Positions 43,270-51,897 of a stretch of 64,000 bases of DNA are shown piece after piece. Location: positions 2,170,001 through 2,234,000 of the forward strand of contig OZ220491.1 of the NCBI GenBank assembly GCA_965116195.1, given 5' to 3'. Position numbers and translations under genes: made by a program. The stretch's first letter is position 1. Each line of letters starts with the position of its first letter. The notes beneath the pieces were generated by a model that had not been told where the DNA came from, did no database searches, and saw nothing but the letters and a program-made list of their open reading frames with translations. Source of the stretch: Aldehydirespirator sp965116195 (GTDB taxonomy: Bacteria; Actinomycetota; Acidimicrobiia; Acidimicrobiales; Aldehydirespiratoraceae).

Positions 43270-43358
43270 TTGGCACAGTGTGCCAACATTTTGGCACGGT
43301 GTGCCACATGGCTGGCACAGGGTGCCCATGATTGGCACAGAGTGCCACGAGTTGGCAC
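43270..43358. promoter_or_regulatory. Helically phased operator array, copy 1
   Basis: Four inverted repeats plus a half site of TTGGCAC-N3-GTGCCAA: 43270-43286 (perfect), 43291-43307, 43312-43328, 43332-43348, and half site 43352-43358. Start-to-start distances are 21, 21, 20 and 20 bp, two helical turns each, so all sites face the same side of the DNA. The array fills the gap between the divergent regulator and protease genes. Confidence 0.85.
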
Positions 43359-43446
43359 CAAAATACCGCATTTCTCGGGTCAGCAGATGGTACACACACA
43401 TACACAGCTTCCGATTACCGGAAGCCCGCATGAAAGGAACCACATC

Positions 43447-44835
43447 ATGACCAAGCGCCCATCTACCACCCGCCAGCACATGGCCGCGCTCATCGCATGG
43501 GCCACAGCAGCTGCGGTCATCGCAGCAGTAGCGGTCACCTCAAGCGTCGCGACCGTCAACGCCCAAGACAACACCGAACAACCGGTGGATGTCGCGGTGA
43601 CGTTTTACGCCGCGGACTACAACGTCAGCTTGGAGGAGGCCAAGCGTCGTCTGGACCGCATCCAACCGATACATCAAATTCTGGCAGCAATCCGCCAAGC
43701 CGAAAGCGACCGAGTCGCCGGATGGGGTATTGACCACGCCGGAACCTTCAAGGGCTGGGTGTGGCTCACCGGCGACCAACCACCCAACACTGACACGGCC
43801 GGTATCGCCAACGCCCACAACGACGTAGAGATCCGCATCGGTGCTGTCCACACCCACAACGAACTGCGGGCAGCCCAAGACCAACTATTTGATCACATCG
43901 GACCCACGGGACACACCGGCGCATCAATCCCAGCTGAGATTGAGCGCATCGTCACCTACACCGGCATCAACATGGGTGCCAACGCCATCCGCATCGGCAT
44001 AGACCCAACCCTCGCCGTCACAAAAATCCCCGGCGGCCTCACCGACCCAAGCCCAATCGCCATAACCGACGAAGCCTTCCAAACCAAAGCAACCGAAGTA
44101 ACCGAACAACTCCAAGGCAAAGTAAGCGTCGCCTTCGTCATAGAAGACGGCCGAGGACTAGGTCCCGCAGAGGAGACCTTCGGCGGCGGCCAATCCTTCC
44201 ACGGCTGCACTTCAGGATTCGCAGCTCGCCGCAATGGCAGGGGTGCCTATGGCATCATCACAGCCGGCCACTGCGGTAACGACGGTCCCGTTGAAACTTC
44301 AACGATGCGAATGCACGGCATAACGCTGCCGTTCGTCACCGGCTATGCCAGCGTAAACGCAGACGCACAATTCCACAGCATCCCAACCGGATCTTCTCAT
44401 ATACTACTAGATGACTTCCGCTGCAATCCTCGCTATGGCGAACAATGGTGTGACGTAACAGGAGACATCGCACGCAACAACATGGACAACGATTACGTAT
44501 GTCACTACGGAATCCGCACCAGCAGCACTTGCGGTACGGTCATTGACACAAGTTATGCGCCAAGATACGACTGGGCGTGCGTGTCGTCAGGCGGTGACGG
44601 AACGCTCTGCAACGAAGTGTTCGTGCGAGTCAAGGGAGGCGCACTCAAAGGCTGTCGTGGCGACAGCGGAGGCCCATTCTATCGTTTCGGAGTAGCCTAC
44701 GGTATCCTAATGGCGGTCACCGATAGAGATAACTGTGCAGCGACAAACAAGACCGCAACTTTTTCAGCTATTCGCGAAGTTGAGGACTTCCTCGGCGTGC
44801 AGATTATAACAAGTGGCTCCGTGACTATTCCTTGA
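43447..44835 (+). CDS. Secreted trypsin-fold serine protease with propeptide, copy 1
   Basis: A 462-residue streptogrisin/alpha-lytic-like (S1) protease. A signal peptide (hydrophobic run AAAVIAAVAVTSSVATVNA) precedes a propeptide of about 210 residues (VSLEEAKRRLDRI, DVEIRIGAVHTHNELRAA). The catalytic domain has His in GIITAGHCG, a probable Asp in NADAQFHSI and Ser in RGDSGGPFYRFG, with several Cys for disulfides. It should be exported and self-activated. The ATG at 43447 has GAAAGGA upstream; the frame is open earlier through the operator array but has no site. The pro-region appears identical to copy 2 whereas the catalytic domain differs in blocks. Confidence 0.9.
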   Translation: MTKRPSTTRQHMAALIAWATAAAVIAAVAVTSSVATVNAQDNTEQPVDVAVTFYAADYNVSLEEAKRRLDRIQPIHQILAAIRQAESDRVAGWGIDHAGTFKGWVWLTGDQPPNTDTAGIANAHNDVEIRIGAVHTHNELRAAQDQLFDHIGPTGHTGASIPAEIERIVTYTGINMGANAIRIGIDPTLAVTKIPGGLTDPSPIAITDEAFQTKATEVTEQLQGKVSVAFVIEDGRGLGPAEETFGGGQSFHGCTSGFAARRNGRGAYGIITAGHCGNDGPVETSTMRMHGITLPFVTGYASVNADAQFHSIPTGSSHILLDDFRCNPRYGEQWCDVTGDIARNNMDNDYVCHYGIRTSSTCGTVIDTSYAPRYDWACVSSGGDGTLCNEVFVRVKGGALKGCRGDSGGPFYRFGVAYGILMAVTDRDNCAATNKTATFSAIREVEDFLGVQIITSGSVTIP

Positions 44836-44880
44836 AATAAGGACACCAAGAGCCACCAAATGAAAGGAGGAGAGGCTACT

Positions 44881-45903
44881 ATGAAGACGGTTAGAGATCG
44901 GTCGATACTATTTGTGCTTTCTGTGATGGCGCTTATGTCGATTAGTTGCTCGGGAACAGACACAACGCCTAATGCAGCAACAACCACTACACCAGCACCA
45001 ACAACCCATGCAATCACCGAACAGGCACCAATTACGCCAGCCACTACCACTCTAGACACGTCTGATTTGTCGTTGGAGTTGGTTGGTATGTATGGATGGG
45101 ACCCGGAGAACGGGTTCCACAATGTCGGGTTGTCAGGCATGCTCATAATCGAAGAAGGCTGCCCTTACCTTGACGTTACGCGTGATGGTGAACCTGTACT
45201 CACACGCTGGGGTGAGCAACTGCGCACTTTCCTGCGCCTGCCCGAACCGCGCACCAGTTTCGATCCCAACACCGGCGCAGTATGGGTAAACGGCAACGGC
45301 CCCATGCACACCGGCACCAAAATAGACCTGATCGGCAGCGAAGGCTACGCCATGAAGTGGCTATTCTACGACGACGGTGCCAAAACCGAATTCAACCCCA
45401 ACTTCGAAGGCAGATCACCGTGTCCTGCGCACATCTCACACTATGCAGCATCAATCACACCCGAAGGAACCCCTGACAAAAACACACCAACAGCCGCTGA
45501 ACTGCCAGGACTCGGCCTCCACGCAGCGGATGAGACTTCTCTTACAAACGCACAGGGGGACGAACGAGGAGTCCTATTGATAGAGCCGCCATGCGTATAC
45601 ATCATGTTCACTGGACAGGCTGACGAATCGGACGGAAAAGAACCCACCGCAAGACGCTATTTTTTGAGCTTACGCAGACCTTTCGTCCGATATGAAGCTG
45701 ACACTCAGACACTCTGGTACGCCAACCACGGACCGTTCAAAAATGGTGACACAGTACTAATCCACGGCTCAACTGCGCCTCCCTCAACAGACGACGGGCA
45801 TGAGTATCGTATCCACGGTTGCTACGCAGGCGGCAACGGAAGAACATCAATATACGGTGCGAATTATATTCTGCCCTACGAACACCAAGACAACAAAAAC
45901 TGA
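44881..45903 (+). CDS. Two-domain lipoprotein of unrecognised family, paralogue A
   Basis: A 340-residue protein with a lipoprotein-like signal (VMALMSISC) and a Thr/Pro-rich linker. Two homologous domains follow. Domain 1 has LIIEEGCPYLDVT, RTFLRLPEPRTSFDP and VWVNGNGPMHTGTKIDLIGS; domain 2 has LLIEPPCVYIMFT, RYFLSLRRPFVRYEAD and LWYANHGPFKNGDTVLIHGS. Both therefore share a G-x-L-x-IE..C, R-(T/Y)-FL-L, N(H)GP...G(T/D) pattern. I do not recognise the family. It follows the protease by 45 bp with AAAGGAGG before the ATG, so it is probably co-expressed and could be a protease partner. Its sequence is a chimera of paralogues B and C. Confidence 0.8.
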   Translation: MKTVRDRSILFVLSVMALMSISCSGTDTTPNAATTTTPAPTTHAITEQAPITPATTTLDTSDLSLELVGMYGWDPENGFHNVGLSGMLIIEEGCPYLDVTRDGEPVLTRWGEQLRTFLRLPEPRTSFDPNTGAVWVNGNGPMHTGTKIDLIGSEGYAMKWLFYDDGAKTEFNPNFEGRSPCPAHISHYAASITPEGTPDKNTPTAAELPGLGLHAADETSLTNAQGDERGVLLIEPPCVYIMFTGQADESDGKEPTARRYFLSLRRPFVRYEADTQTLWYANHGPFKNGDTVLIHGSTAPPSTDDGHEYRIHGCYAGGNGRTSIYGANYILPYEHQDNKN

Positions 45904-45947
45904 CACAACAACGCAGTGCTGCACCACTGTTCACGGTCGGCGCGCAG

Positions 45948-46933
45948 TTACTTGACCCCAGCACGTTTGGGCAGAGCCACCAGCCCGCGATTGTCCAACT
46001 CCTGCCACAAGTCGCCGGGTGCCGGCCGACGCGCAGCAGCCAGGCTCTTATCAACCTCGACGGGAGCAGCCATCCCAACCACGACGGAGGCGACGGCCGG
46101 GTTCGCCAGGGGATAGCCCAGCGCCGCCTCACGAAGCTCCAGTCCGTGACGGCGACAAACAGACTCAACCGCCACAGCCCGACCCAGCAACTCCGGTGAG
46201 GCCGGCGCATAGTCGTACCAGGCACCCGGATGAGGTCGCACCAGCACACCGCTGTTGAACACCCCCGCAGACAGGTAGGCGACACCACGCGCCGCGCAGG
46301 CATCAATCAAGCCAGCTGCGCTCTGGTCAAGCAGCGTGTAGCGACCAGCCACGAGCATGCAGTCAAGATCGGCTCGCTGCAAGAACGCCATCGCGGTGTT
46401 GACCTTGTTGGTGCCCAGCGAGACCGCCTTGATGACACCTTGTTCGCGCAGGCTCACCAACGCCGGATATGTCTCCGCCAGTGCCTGCTGAAGGTGATCG
46501 TCGGGATCGTGAACATGCACAACCCCCACCCGGTCCAACCCCAAACGCTCAAGGCTCGATGTCAGAGAACGCATCACAGCGTCGTGGCTGAAGTCGAAAC
46601 CGGCCTCCAGCGAGCCATCAGCCCGGGCACTGAGGATCCGTCCGACTTTGGTGGCGATGACGACATCTGCACTGCTCCCGCCAACAGCCAGAGCCCGCCC
46701 CAGTCGCCGTTCCGCCTCTCCGAGGCCGTAGAAAGGAGCCGTGTCGAAGAAGCGAATACCAAGATCAAGAGCCCGGGCGACGGTTTGGCCCGCTGTGACA
46801 GCGTCGTTTCCCACATGATTGATGCCAGCGGAGCAGCACCCATCGCCAGCCGGGGCAGTTCAAGTCCTGTCCGCCGCAGCCTCACCGTGCCAAGGGGATC
46901 AAACCTGTCAAAGGAACCGCGAGGCTCATGCAT
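45948..46933 (-). pseudogene. Aldo/keto reductase with frameshift near the N-terminus, copy 1
   Basis: The main frame (288 residues from a GTG at 46814) has the AKR landmarks: DLGIRFFDTAPFYGLGEAERRLG (Asp, Tyr), VVIATKVGR (Lys) and VVHVHDPDDH (His). The expected first strand is missing from it but present upstream in another frame, from the ATG at 46933: VRLRRTGLELPRLAMGAAPL. Adding one G at about 46825 would join them as APLGINHVGND. The gene therefore looks frameshifted by a single-base loss. The same lesion is in copy 2, so a sequencing slip is less likely. A shortened protein from the GTG would lack the first barrel strand. It is divergent from the Rieske gene. Confidence 0.75.
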
Positions 46934-46997
46934 AAGGCGCGCTTGATCATATCAAAACCATGTGATTGCCTGAAGCACCCCACAAAGGAGCATCGCC

Positions 46998-48287
46998 ATG
47001 AACAGAGACGAACAGACCACAAAAACAAAGACCACAGACGCAGGCTCAGGCGCAGGCGACAAGATGAACTTGAACCGCACGGCTGGCACCGACTCGCCAG
47101 GGATCAACAACAGTGCGGCCGTCATTGACAACAAACATCCAGCACTGCGGCGCTGCTGGCACCCTGTGGCACGCAGCGCTGATGTGGGTGAGAACACCCC
47201 GGTTGCTGTGGAGTTGCTGGGCGAACACTGGTGTGTAGCACGCCTGGGAGGCACATTGGCGGCACTGCGTGACTCCTGCCCGCACCGCTACTCGCCTCTG
47301 AGTGCCGGTACTGTGGTGGACAACACGCTGCGCTGCGCCTATCACGGCTACCGGTTCACAGCCGACGGCACATGCGTGGAGATACCAGCCGTGGATACCG
47401 ACCTGCCGATACCGGCCCGGGCCTGTGCCACTGCCGCCGCTGGCGTGGCCGAGGCACTTGACCTGATATGGCTCGCACCCGAGGACCCCATAGCACCGCT
47501 GCCGGAGGTTCCCGAGCATCACGACCCCAGCTTCGTGAACTGTCCGCTGCCACCGCTGGACTGGCACGCCGGAGCAGCCCAGATGACCGACAACTTCCTT
47601 GATCTTGGACATCTGCCGTTTGTGCATCTCGACACGTTCGGCGACAAGGACGACAAAATCGTGCCCGATTACTCGCTCAGGCGCAACGGCTGGCAGTTCA
47701 CCTCAAGTCATCGCCAAGTCACCAAGCCGCTGGCCGAGTTGACAAACCCGGATTCCGGGTGCCGGGCTGTGGAGCGCGAGTTGCTGGTCGTGTACACCGC
47801 TCCGCACCATGTTTACCTGCGGATCAACTACCCCCAGGAGAACGCCGTGCTCACGATCAGTTTCTGCCACCAGCCGGTCAACGCCTCCACAACCCGGCTC
47901 TACTGCACGGACTACCGCAACGACATCCCCGACGATCCCGATGCCATCGCTGAGGCGGTCGCTGCGCAGTTGGCGGTGGCAGCCGAGGACAAGGCCCTGC
48001 TGGAGAGGATCCACACCAAGTCCGTGCCGCTTATCGCCAATACCGAGTACCACTCAAAAGCTGACCGCGTAACTCTGGAAATGCGCAGGATGCTCGCCGA
48101 CCTGGTGGCGGAGGTCACCGCCAGCGACCATGAGGCTCCGCCGGTGAGCGGGGGTCAGAAGGCCACCGTGCGTGCCCCGCTGTGGCGCAGTCGCACTGTG
48201 GCCCCCACGACAAACTCAGGCGCGCAAGCCGTGAATTGTCACAGCTATTCCAGCATGTCACTGACCAAATCGATCAACTCCAAGTAG
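46998..48287 (+). CDS. Rieske non-heme iron oxygenase, copy 1, with abnormal C-terminus
   Basis: A ring-hydroxylating oxygenase alpha-type subunit. The Rieske centre is CPHRYSPLSAGTVVDNTLRCAYHGY (C-x-H and C-x2-H), and the mononuclear iron site NFLDLGHLPFVH. It resembles VanA/KshA-like monooxygenases that hydroxylate or demethylate aromatic or steroid substrates with a separate reductase. AAAGGAG precedes the ATG. Copy 2 ends in AEVTGQRP and stop. Here one G is missing (ACCGCC for ACCGGCC), so the frame misses that stop and runs about 52 residues through the ABC scrap and into the start of copy 2. The tail is junk by origin. Confidence 0.9.
   Translation: MNRDEQTTKTKTTDAGSGAGDKMNLNRTAGTDSPGINNSAAVIDNKHPALRRCWHPVARSADVGENTPVAVELLGEHWCVARLGGTLAALRDSCPHRYSPLSAGTVVDNTLRCAYHGYRFTADGTCVEIPAVDTDLPIPARACATAAAGVAEALDLIWLAPEDPIAPLPEVPEHHDPSFVNCPLPPLDWHAGAAQMTDNFLDLGHLPFVHLDTFGDKDDKIVPDYSLRRNGWQFTSSHRQVTKPLAELTNPDSGCRAVERELLVVYTAPHHVYLRINYPQENAVLTISFCHQPVNASTTRLYCTDYRNDIPDDPDAIAEAVAAQLAVAAEDKALLERIHTKSVPLIANTEYHSKADRVTLEMRRMLADLVAEVTASDHEAPPVSGGQKATVRAPLWRSRTVAPTTNSGAQAVNCHSYSSMSLTKSINSK
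48148..48223 (-). pseudogene. Scrap of ABC ATPase 3' end at the duplication junction
   Basis: Seventy-six bp match the 3' end of the ABC ATPase gene at 55365-55438. Read on the minus strand it still encodes APEFVVGATVRLRHSGA, then RTVAF and the stop. Immediately to its right, at about 48224, copy 2 begins. This marks the breakpoint of the tandem duplication and shows that the original unit lay directly upstream of the ATPase gene. Confidence 0.92.
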
Positions 48288-48333
48288 TTGGCTTCGTGCT
48301 CAGGTCACGTACCGCTTCCCGATGCAGCCGTCT

Positions 48334-49041
48334 TTATTTGAGCAGGCCCTCGGTGACAGCCTTGCGTAGACCTTGGGTGCGGTCACCGACACCGAGTGTT
48401 TCCCACAGGTTGTGGAGGTGGCGAAACATCGAACGCCGCGAGTAGCCGAACTCTCGGGCCATTTCATCAATCGGCGTACCGGATGCCACCCGTTCAAGCA
48501 GTCGGTGCTGTTCGGCGTTGAGCAGCACCGACGGAGGCCCCACATAATCCTGCACTGCCAGCGCAGCACCCTCCAGACGGCGGGCTCCTTTGTGGCTGGC
48601 GATCTCGGCCAGAAGATCAAACCGGATCACCATGGGGGTCACATCATCAAGTTTGGGCAGCGCTCCAGGTGCCTGCGGTGACCCGGGTTGCGAAGCCAGC
48701 CATGACATGATCGCCGCGGCGGCGTGGCGCATGTAGTCAGTGACGATCTGCCAGTCCTCCGTCAACGCTGCCGGCAGATACTGCTCTGCCATCTCGTCGG
48801 CGCTTTGGGTGAACAGCGAGGCTATGGCACGCTGGTACGACACCGGCAGCGACTCCCCGTAGATGTCTACAACCTCAGCGTGGTACTCCTCTGACCACAG
48901 GCTCTCATGGGGCCCCTCAGCCACGCCGAGGTCATGGGCTTGCGCAATACCGCGTGCGCTGCTGGCCAACCGCCCGCAGGCCAGATACACCTGCGACAAA
49001 CCAAGGCCCTGCGACTCCTGTTGAGCCATCGCTGCCAACAC
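48334..49041 (-). CDS. LuxR-type HTH regulator, copy 2
   Basis: Its product is identical, as far as I can read, to the 235-residue regulator of copy 1: an unassigned helical N-terminus and a LuxR/GerE-like C-terminal HTH. Two identical regulator genes facing two identical operator arrays mean the copies cannot be separately controlled through this protein. The start is GTG at 49041 or ATG at 49029. Confidence 0.8.
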   Translation of the reverse strand: MLAAMAQQESQGLGLSQVYLACGRLASSARGIAQAHDLGVAEGPHESLWSEEYHAEVVDIYGESLPVSYQRAIASLFTQSADEMAEQYLPAALTEDWQIVTDYMRHAAAAIMSWLASQPGSPQAPGALPKLDDVTPMVIRFDLLAEIASHKGARRLEGAALAVQDYVGPPSVLLNAEQHRLLERVASGTPIDEMAREFGYSRRSMFRHLHNLWETLGVGDRTQGLRKAVTEGLLK

Positions 49042-49072
49042 TAGCCGCCTGGTACTGGGACCTGCTCAGAAT

Positions 49073-49161
49073 TTGGCACAGTGTGCCAACATTTTGGCAC
49101 GGTGTGCCACATGGCTGGCACAGGGTGCCCATGATTGGCACAGAGTGCCACGAGTTGGCAC
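49073..49161. promoter_or_regulatory. Helically phased operator array, copy 2
   Basis: An identical copy of the array at 43270-43358: four TTGGCAC-N3-GTGCCAA-like inverted repeats and a half site, 20-21 bp apart, between the divergent regulator and protease genes. Confidence 0.85.
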
Positions 49162-49249
49162 CAAAATACCGCATTTCTCGGGTCAGCAGATGGTACACAC
49201 ACATACACAGCTTCCGATTACCGGAAGCCCGCATGAAAGGAACCACATC

Positions 49250-50674
49250 ATGACCAAGCGCCCATCTACCACCCGCCAGCACATGGCCGCGCTCATCGCA
49301 TGGGCCACAGCAGCTGCGGTCATCGCAGCAGTAGCGGTCACCTCAAGCGTCGCGACCGTCAACGCCCAAGACAACACCGAACAACCGGTGGATGTCGCGG
49401 TGACGTTTTACGCCGCGGACTACAACGTCAGCTTGGAGGAGGCCAAGCGTCGTCTGGACCGCATCCAACCGATACATCAAATTCTGGCAGCAATCCGCCA
49501 AGCCGAAAGCGACCGAGTCGCCGGATGGGGTATTGACCACGCCGGAACCTTCAAGGGCTGGGTGTGGCTCACCGGCGACCAACCACCCAACACTGACACG
49601 GCCGGTATCGCCAACGCCCACAACGACGTAGAGATCCGCATCGGTGCTGTCCACACCCACAACGAACTGCGGGCAGCCCAAGACCAACTATTTGATCACA
49701 TCGGACCCACGGGACACACCGGCGCATCAATCCCAGCTGAGATTGAGCGCATCGTCACCTACACCGGCATCAACATGGGTGCCAACGCCATCCGCATCGG
49801 CATAGACCCAACCCTCGCCGTCACAAAAATCCCCGGCGGCCTCACCGACCCAAGCCCAATCGCCATAACCGACGAAGCCTTCCAAACCAAAGCAACCGAA
49901 GTAACCGAACAACTCCAAGGCAAAGTAAGCGTCGCCTTCGTCATAGAAGACGGCCGAGGACTAGGTCCCGCAGAGGAGACCTTCGGCGGCGGTCAACAAG
50001 TCAGCCTCACCAAGGGCAACAATGTCGGACTCTGCACGGCAGGCTTCGCAGCTCGCAAAAATGGCAGAGGCGCATACGGCATCATCACAGCCGGCCACTG
50101 TGGTGATGCAGGCCTGACTGAGACCACAACCACGCGGATGCACGGCATAACGCTGCCATTCGTCACCGGCTATGCCAGCGCAAACGCAGACGCACAATTC
50201 CACAGCATCCCAACCGGATCTTCTCATATACTACGAGATGACTTCCGCTGCAATCCTCGCTATGGCGAACAATGGTGTGACGTAACAGGAGACATCGCAC
50301 GCAACAACATGGAGAGAGACTACGTATGTCACTTCGGAATAAGCACTCGCACCACCTGTGGTACGGTCATTGACACCAGTTATGAACCACGATACAGGTC
50401 ACGTACTTCTAACGCCTGCGTGTCATCAGGCGGTGACGGAACACTCTGCAATGCAGTGTTCGTAAAAGTCAAGGGAGGTGCACTCAAAGTCTGTAAGGGC
50501 GACAGTGGTGGCCCAGTTTATCGCTTCGGAGTAGCCTACGGTATCCTGAAGGGCGGCTCCAACTCCACTGACTGTAATGCTACAAGTAAAACCATGTGGT
50601 TCTCAGCCATCCGAGAAGTTGAGGACTTCCTCGGTGTGCAGATCATAACTGGCGGTTCCGTGACCATCCCTTAA
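49250..50674 (+). CDS. Secreted trypsin-fold serine protease with propeptide, copy 2
   Basis: A 474-residue paralogue of the copy 1 protease. The signal peptide and propeptide appear identical. After EETFGGGQ the catalytic domain alternates conserved and changed blocks: it gains QVSLTKGNNVGL, has GHCGDAGLTETTTT, keeps NADAQFHSIPTGSSHIL and CNPRYGEQWCDVTGDIARNN exactly, changes DNDYVCHYGIRTSS to ERDYVCHFGISTRT, and has KVCKGDSGGPVYRFG. His, Asp and Ser are retained, so it should be active with altered specificity loops. Confidence 0.9.
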   Translation: MTKRPSTTRQHMAALIAWATAAAVIAAVAVTSSVATVNAQDNTEQPVDVAVTFYAADYNVSLEEAKRRLDRIQPIHQILAAIRQAESDRVAGWGIDHAGTFKGWVWLTGDQPPNTDTAGIANAHNDVEIRIGAVHTHNELRAAQDQLFDHIGPTGHTGASIPAEIERIVTYTGINMGANAIRIGIDPTLAVTKIPGGLTDPSPIAITDEAFQTKATEVTEQLQGKVSVAFVIEDGRGLGPAEETFGGGQQVSLTKGNNVGLCTAGFAARKNGRGAYGIITAGHCGDAGLTETTTTRMHGITLPFVTGYASANADAQFHSIPTGSSHILRDDFRCNPRYGEQWCDVTGDIARNNMERDYVCHFGISTRTTCGTVIDTSYEPRYRSRTSNACVSSGGDGTLCNAVFVKVKGGALKVCKGDSGGPVYRFGVAYGILKGGSNSTDCNATSKTMWFSAIREVEDFLGVQIITGGSVTIP

Positions 50675-50720
50675 ATGCTAAGCTACCAGGCACTAACGTC
50701 ATGAAAGGAGAAAAGCTACT

Positions 50721-51764
50721 ATGAAGTCAAACCAGACTCGATCCATGCTGCTTGTGGCTTCTGTCAAAGTACTCATGTTGGTCGGATGCTCGGAAACGGA
50801 CACAAGACCCGCTGCGCCGCTGACTACCACACTGACACCAACAACACAGTCAATTGCCGAACAGCCACCCACAACATCAACCACTAACACTACGCAAGCT
50901 GGGTCTGAATTGTCATTGGAGTTGGCTGGTATGTATGGATGGGACCCGGAGAACGGGTTCCACAATGTCGAGTTGTCAGGCACGCTCATAATCGAAGAAG
51001 GCTGCCCTTACCTTGACGTTACGCGTGATGGCGAGCCTGTACTTACCCCATCGGGTGAGCAACTACGCACCTTCCTACGCCTACCCGAACCGCGCACCCG
51101 TTTCGATCCCAACACCGGCGCAGTATGGGTAAACGGCAACGGCCCCATGCACACCGGCACCAAAATAGATCTGATCGGCAGCGAAGGCTACCCCATGAAG
51201 TGGCTATTCTACGACGACGGTGCCAAAACCGAATTCAATCCCAACTCGGAAGGCGAATCAAAGTGTCCCGCACACATCTCAAATTATGCCGCATCAATCA
51301 CACCCGAAGGAACCCCTGACAACAACACACCAACAGTCGCTGAACTGCCAGGACTCGGCCTCCACGCAGCGGATGAGACTTCTCCTACAAACGCACAGGG
51401 GGACGAACGAGGAGTCCTGCTGATAGAGCCGCCATGCGTATACATCATGTTCACTGGACAGGCTGACGAATCGGACGGAAAAGAACCCACCGCAAGACGC
51501 TACTTTTTGAGCTTACGCAGACCTTTCGTCCGATATGACGCTGACACTCAGACACTCTGGTACGCCAACCACGGACCGTTCAAAAATGGTGACACAGTAC
51601 TAATCCACGGCTCAACTGCGACTCCCTCAACAGACGACGGGCATGAGTATCGTATCCACGGTTGCTACGCAGGCGGCAACGGAAGAACATCCATATACGG
51701 TGCGAATGACATACTGCCCTACGAACACCAAGACGATGAAAAGGACACATCAACAAACGAATAG
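50721..51764 (+). CDS. Two-domain lipoprotein of unrecognised family, paralogue B
   Basis: 347 residues with a good lipobox (LMLVGC) and the same two-domain layout as paralogue A. From GYPMKWLFYDDGAKTEFNPN to RTSIYGAN it is almost the same as A; its linker and its tail (DDEKDTSTNE) differ. GAAAGGAG lies before the ATG. It follows protease copy 2 by 46 bp, repeating the protease-lipoprotein pairing of copy 1. Confidence 0.8.
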   Translation: MKSNQTRSMLLVASVKVLMLVGCSETDTRPAAPLTTTLTPTTQSIAEQPPTTSTTNTTQAGSELSLELAGMYGWDPENGFHNVELSGTLIIEEGCPYLDVTRDGEPVLTPSGEQLRTFLRLPEPRTRFDPNTGAVWVNGNGPMHTGTKIDLIGSEGYPMKWLFYDDGAKTEFNPNSEGESKCPAHISNYAASITPEGTPDNNTPTVAELPGLGLHAADETSPTNAQGDERGVLLIEPPCVYIMFTGQADESDGKEPTARRYFLSLRRPFVRYDADTQTLWYANHGPFKNGDTVLIHGSTATPSTDDGHEYRIHGCYAGGNGRTSIYGANDILPYEHQDDEKDTSTNE

Positions 51765-51807
51765 TGGGAATCACCCACAACGAAACCCACCTCATAGGGA
51801 GGCTCCC

Positions 51808-51897
51808 ATGAAATCGAAGAAAAGCCGGTGGATACTAGTTGTGGCTTCCGCCATGGCACTTATGTCGGCCAGCGAGACCCTTTATGGAACTACATAA
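51808..51897 (+). CDS. Short signal-peptide-like ORF, remnant of a lipoprotein start
   Basis: Twenty-nine codons behind a good site (GGGAGG). The product MKSKKSRWILVVASAMALM and ten more residues looks like the signal region of the neighbouring lipoproteins but stops at once. It overlaps the start of paralogue C in another frame. It may be a broken lipoprotein start left by recombination, or a leader peptide coupling translation of the next gene. Confidence 0.4.
   Translation: MKSKKSRWILVVASAMALMSASETLYGTT

Larger units (their letters stand above)
42422..48223. repeat. Tandem duplication, copy 1
   Basis: From 42422 the sequence matches 48225 onward at a constant offset of 5803 bp through the regulator, operator array and the first ~530 bp of the protease gene without visible difference. 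The offset changes to about 5840 in the lipoprotein gene and 7003 in the AKR and Rieske genes because copy 2 has one extra lipoprotein gene. The copy ends at about 48223 inside a scrap of an ABC ATPase gene. The non-coding 42386-42530 contains the short start of the unit; on the minus strand it reads NYLELIDLVSDMLE and stop, perhaps a gene remnant. Confidence 0.95.

Noticed and set aside
43270..43358. TGGCAC motifs as sigma54 (-24/-12) promoters
   Set aside because: TGGCAC matches the -24 half, but TTGC is not found 5 bp on. The sites are inverted repeats and evenly phased, and sigma54 is not expected in Actinobacteria.
43270..43446. N-terminal extension of the protease frame through the operator array
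   Set aside because: The frame happens to be open, but it lacks a ribosome site and reads through operators. The ATG at 43447 has GAAAGGA upstream and leads into a signal peptide.
48140..48287. Extra C-terminal domain of Rieske copy 1
   Set aside because: The extra residues are antisense ABC-gene sequence and the start of the next duplicate, reached only because a stop was lost.
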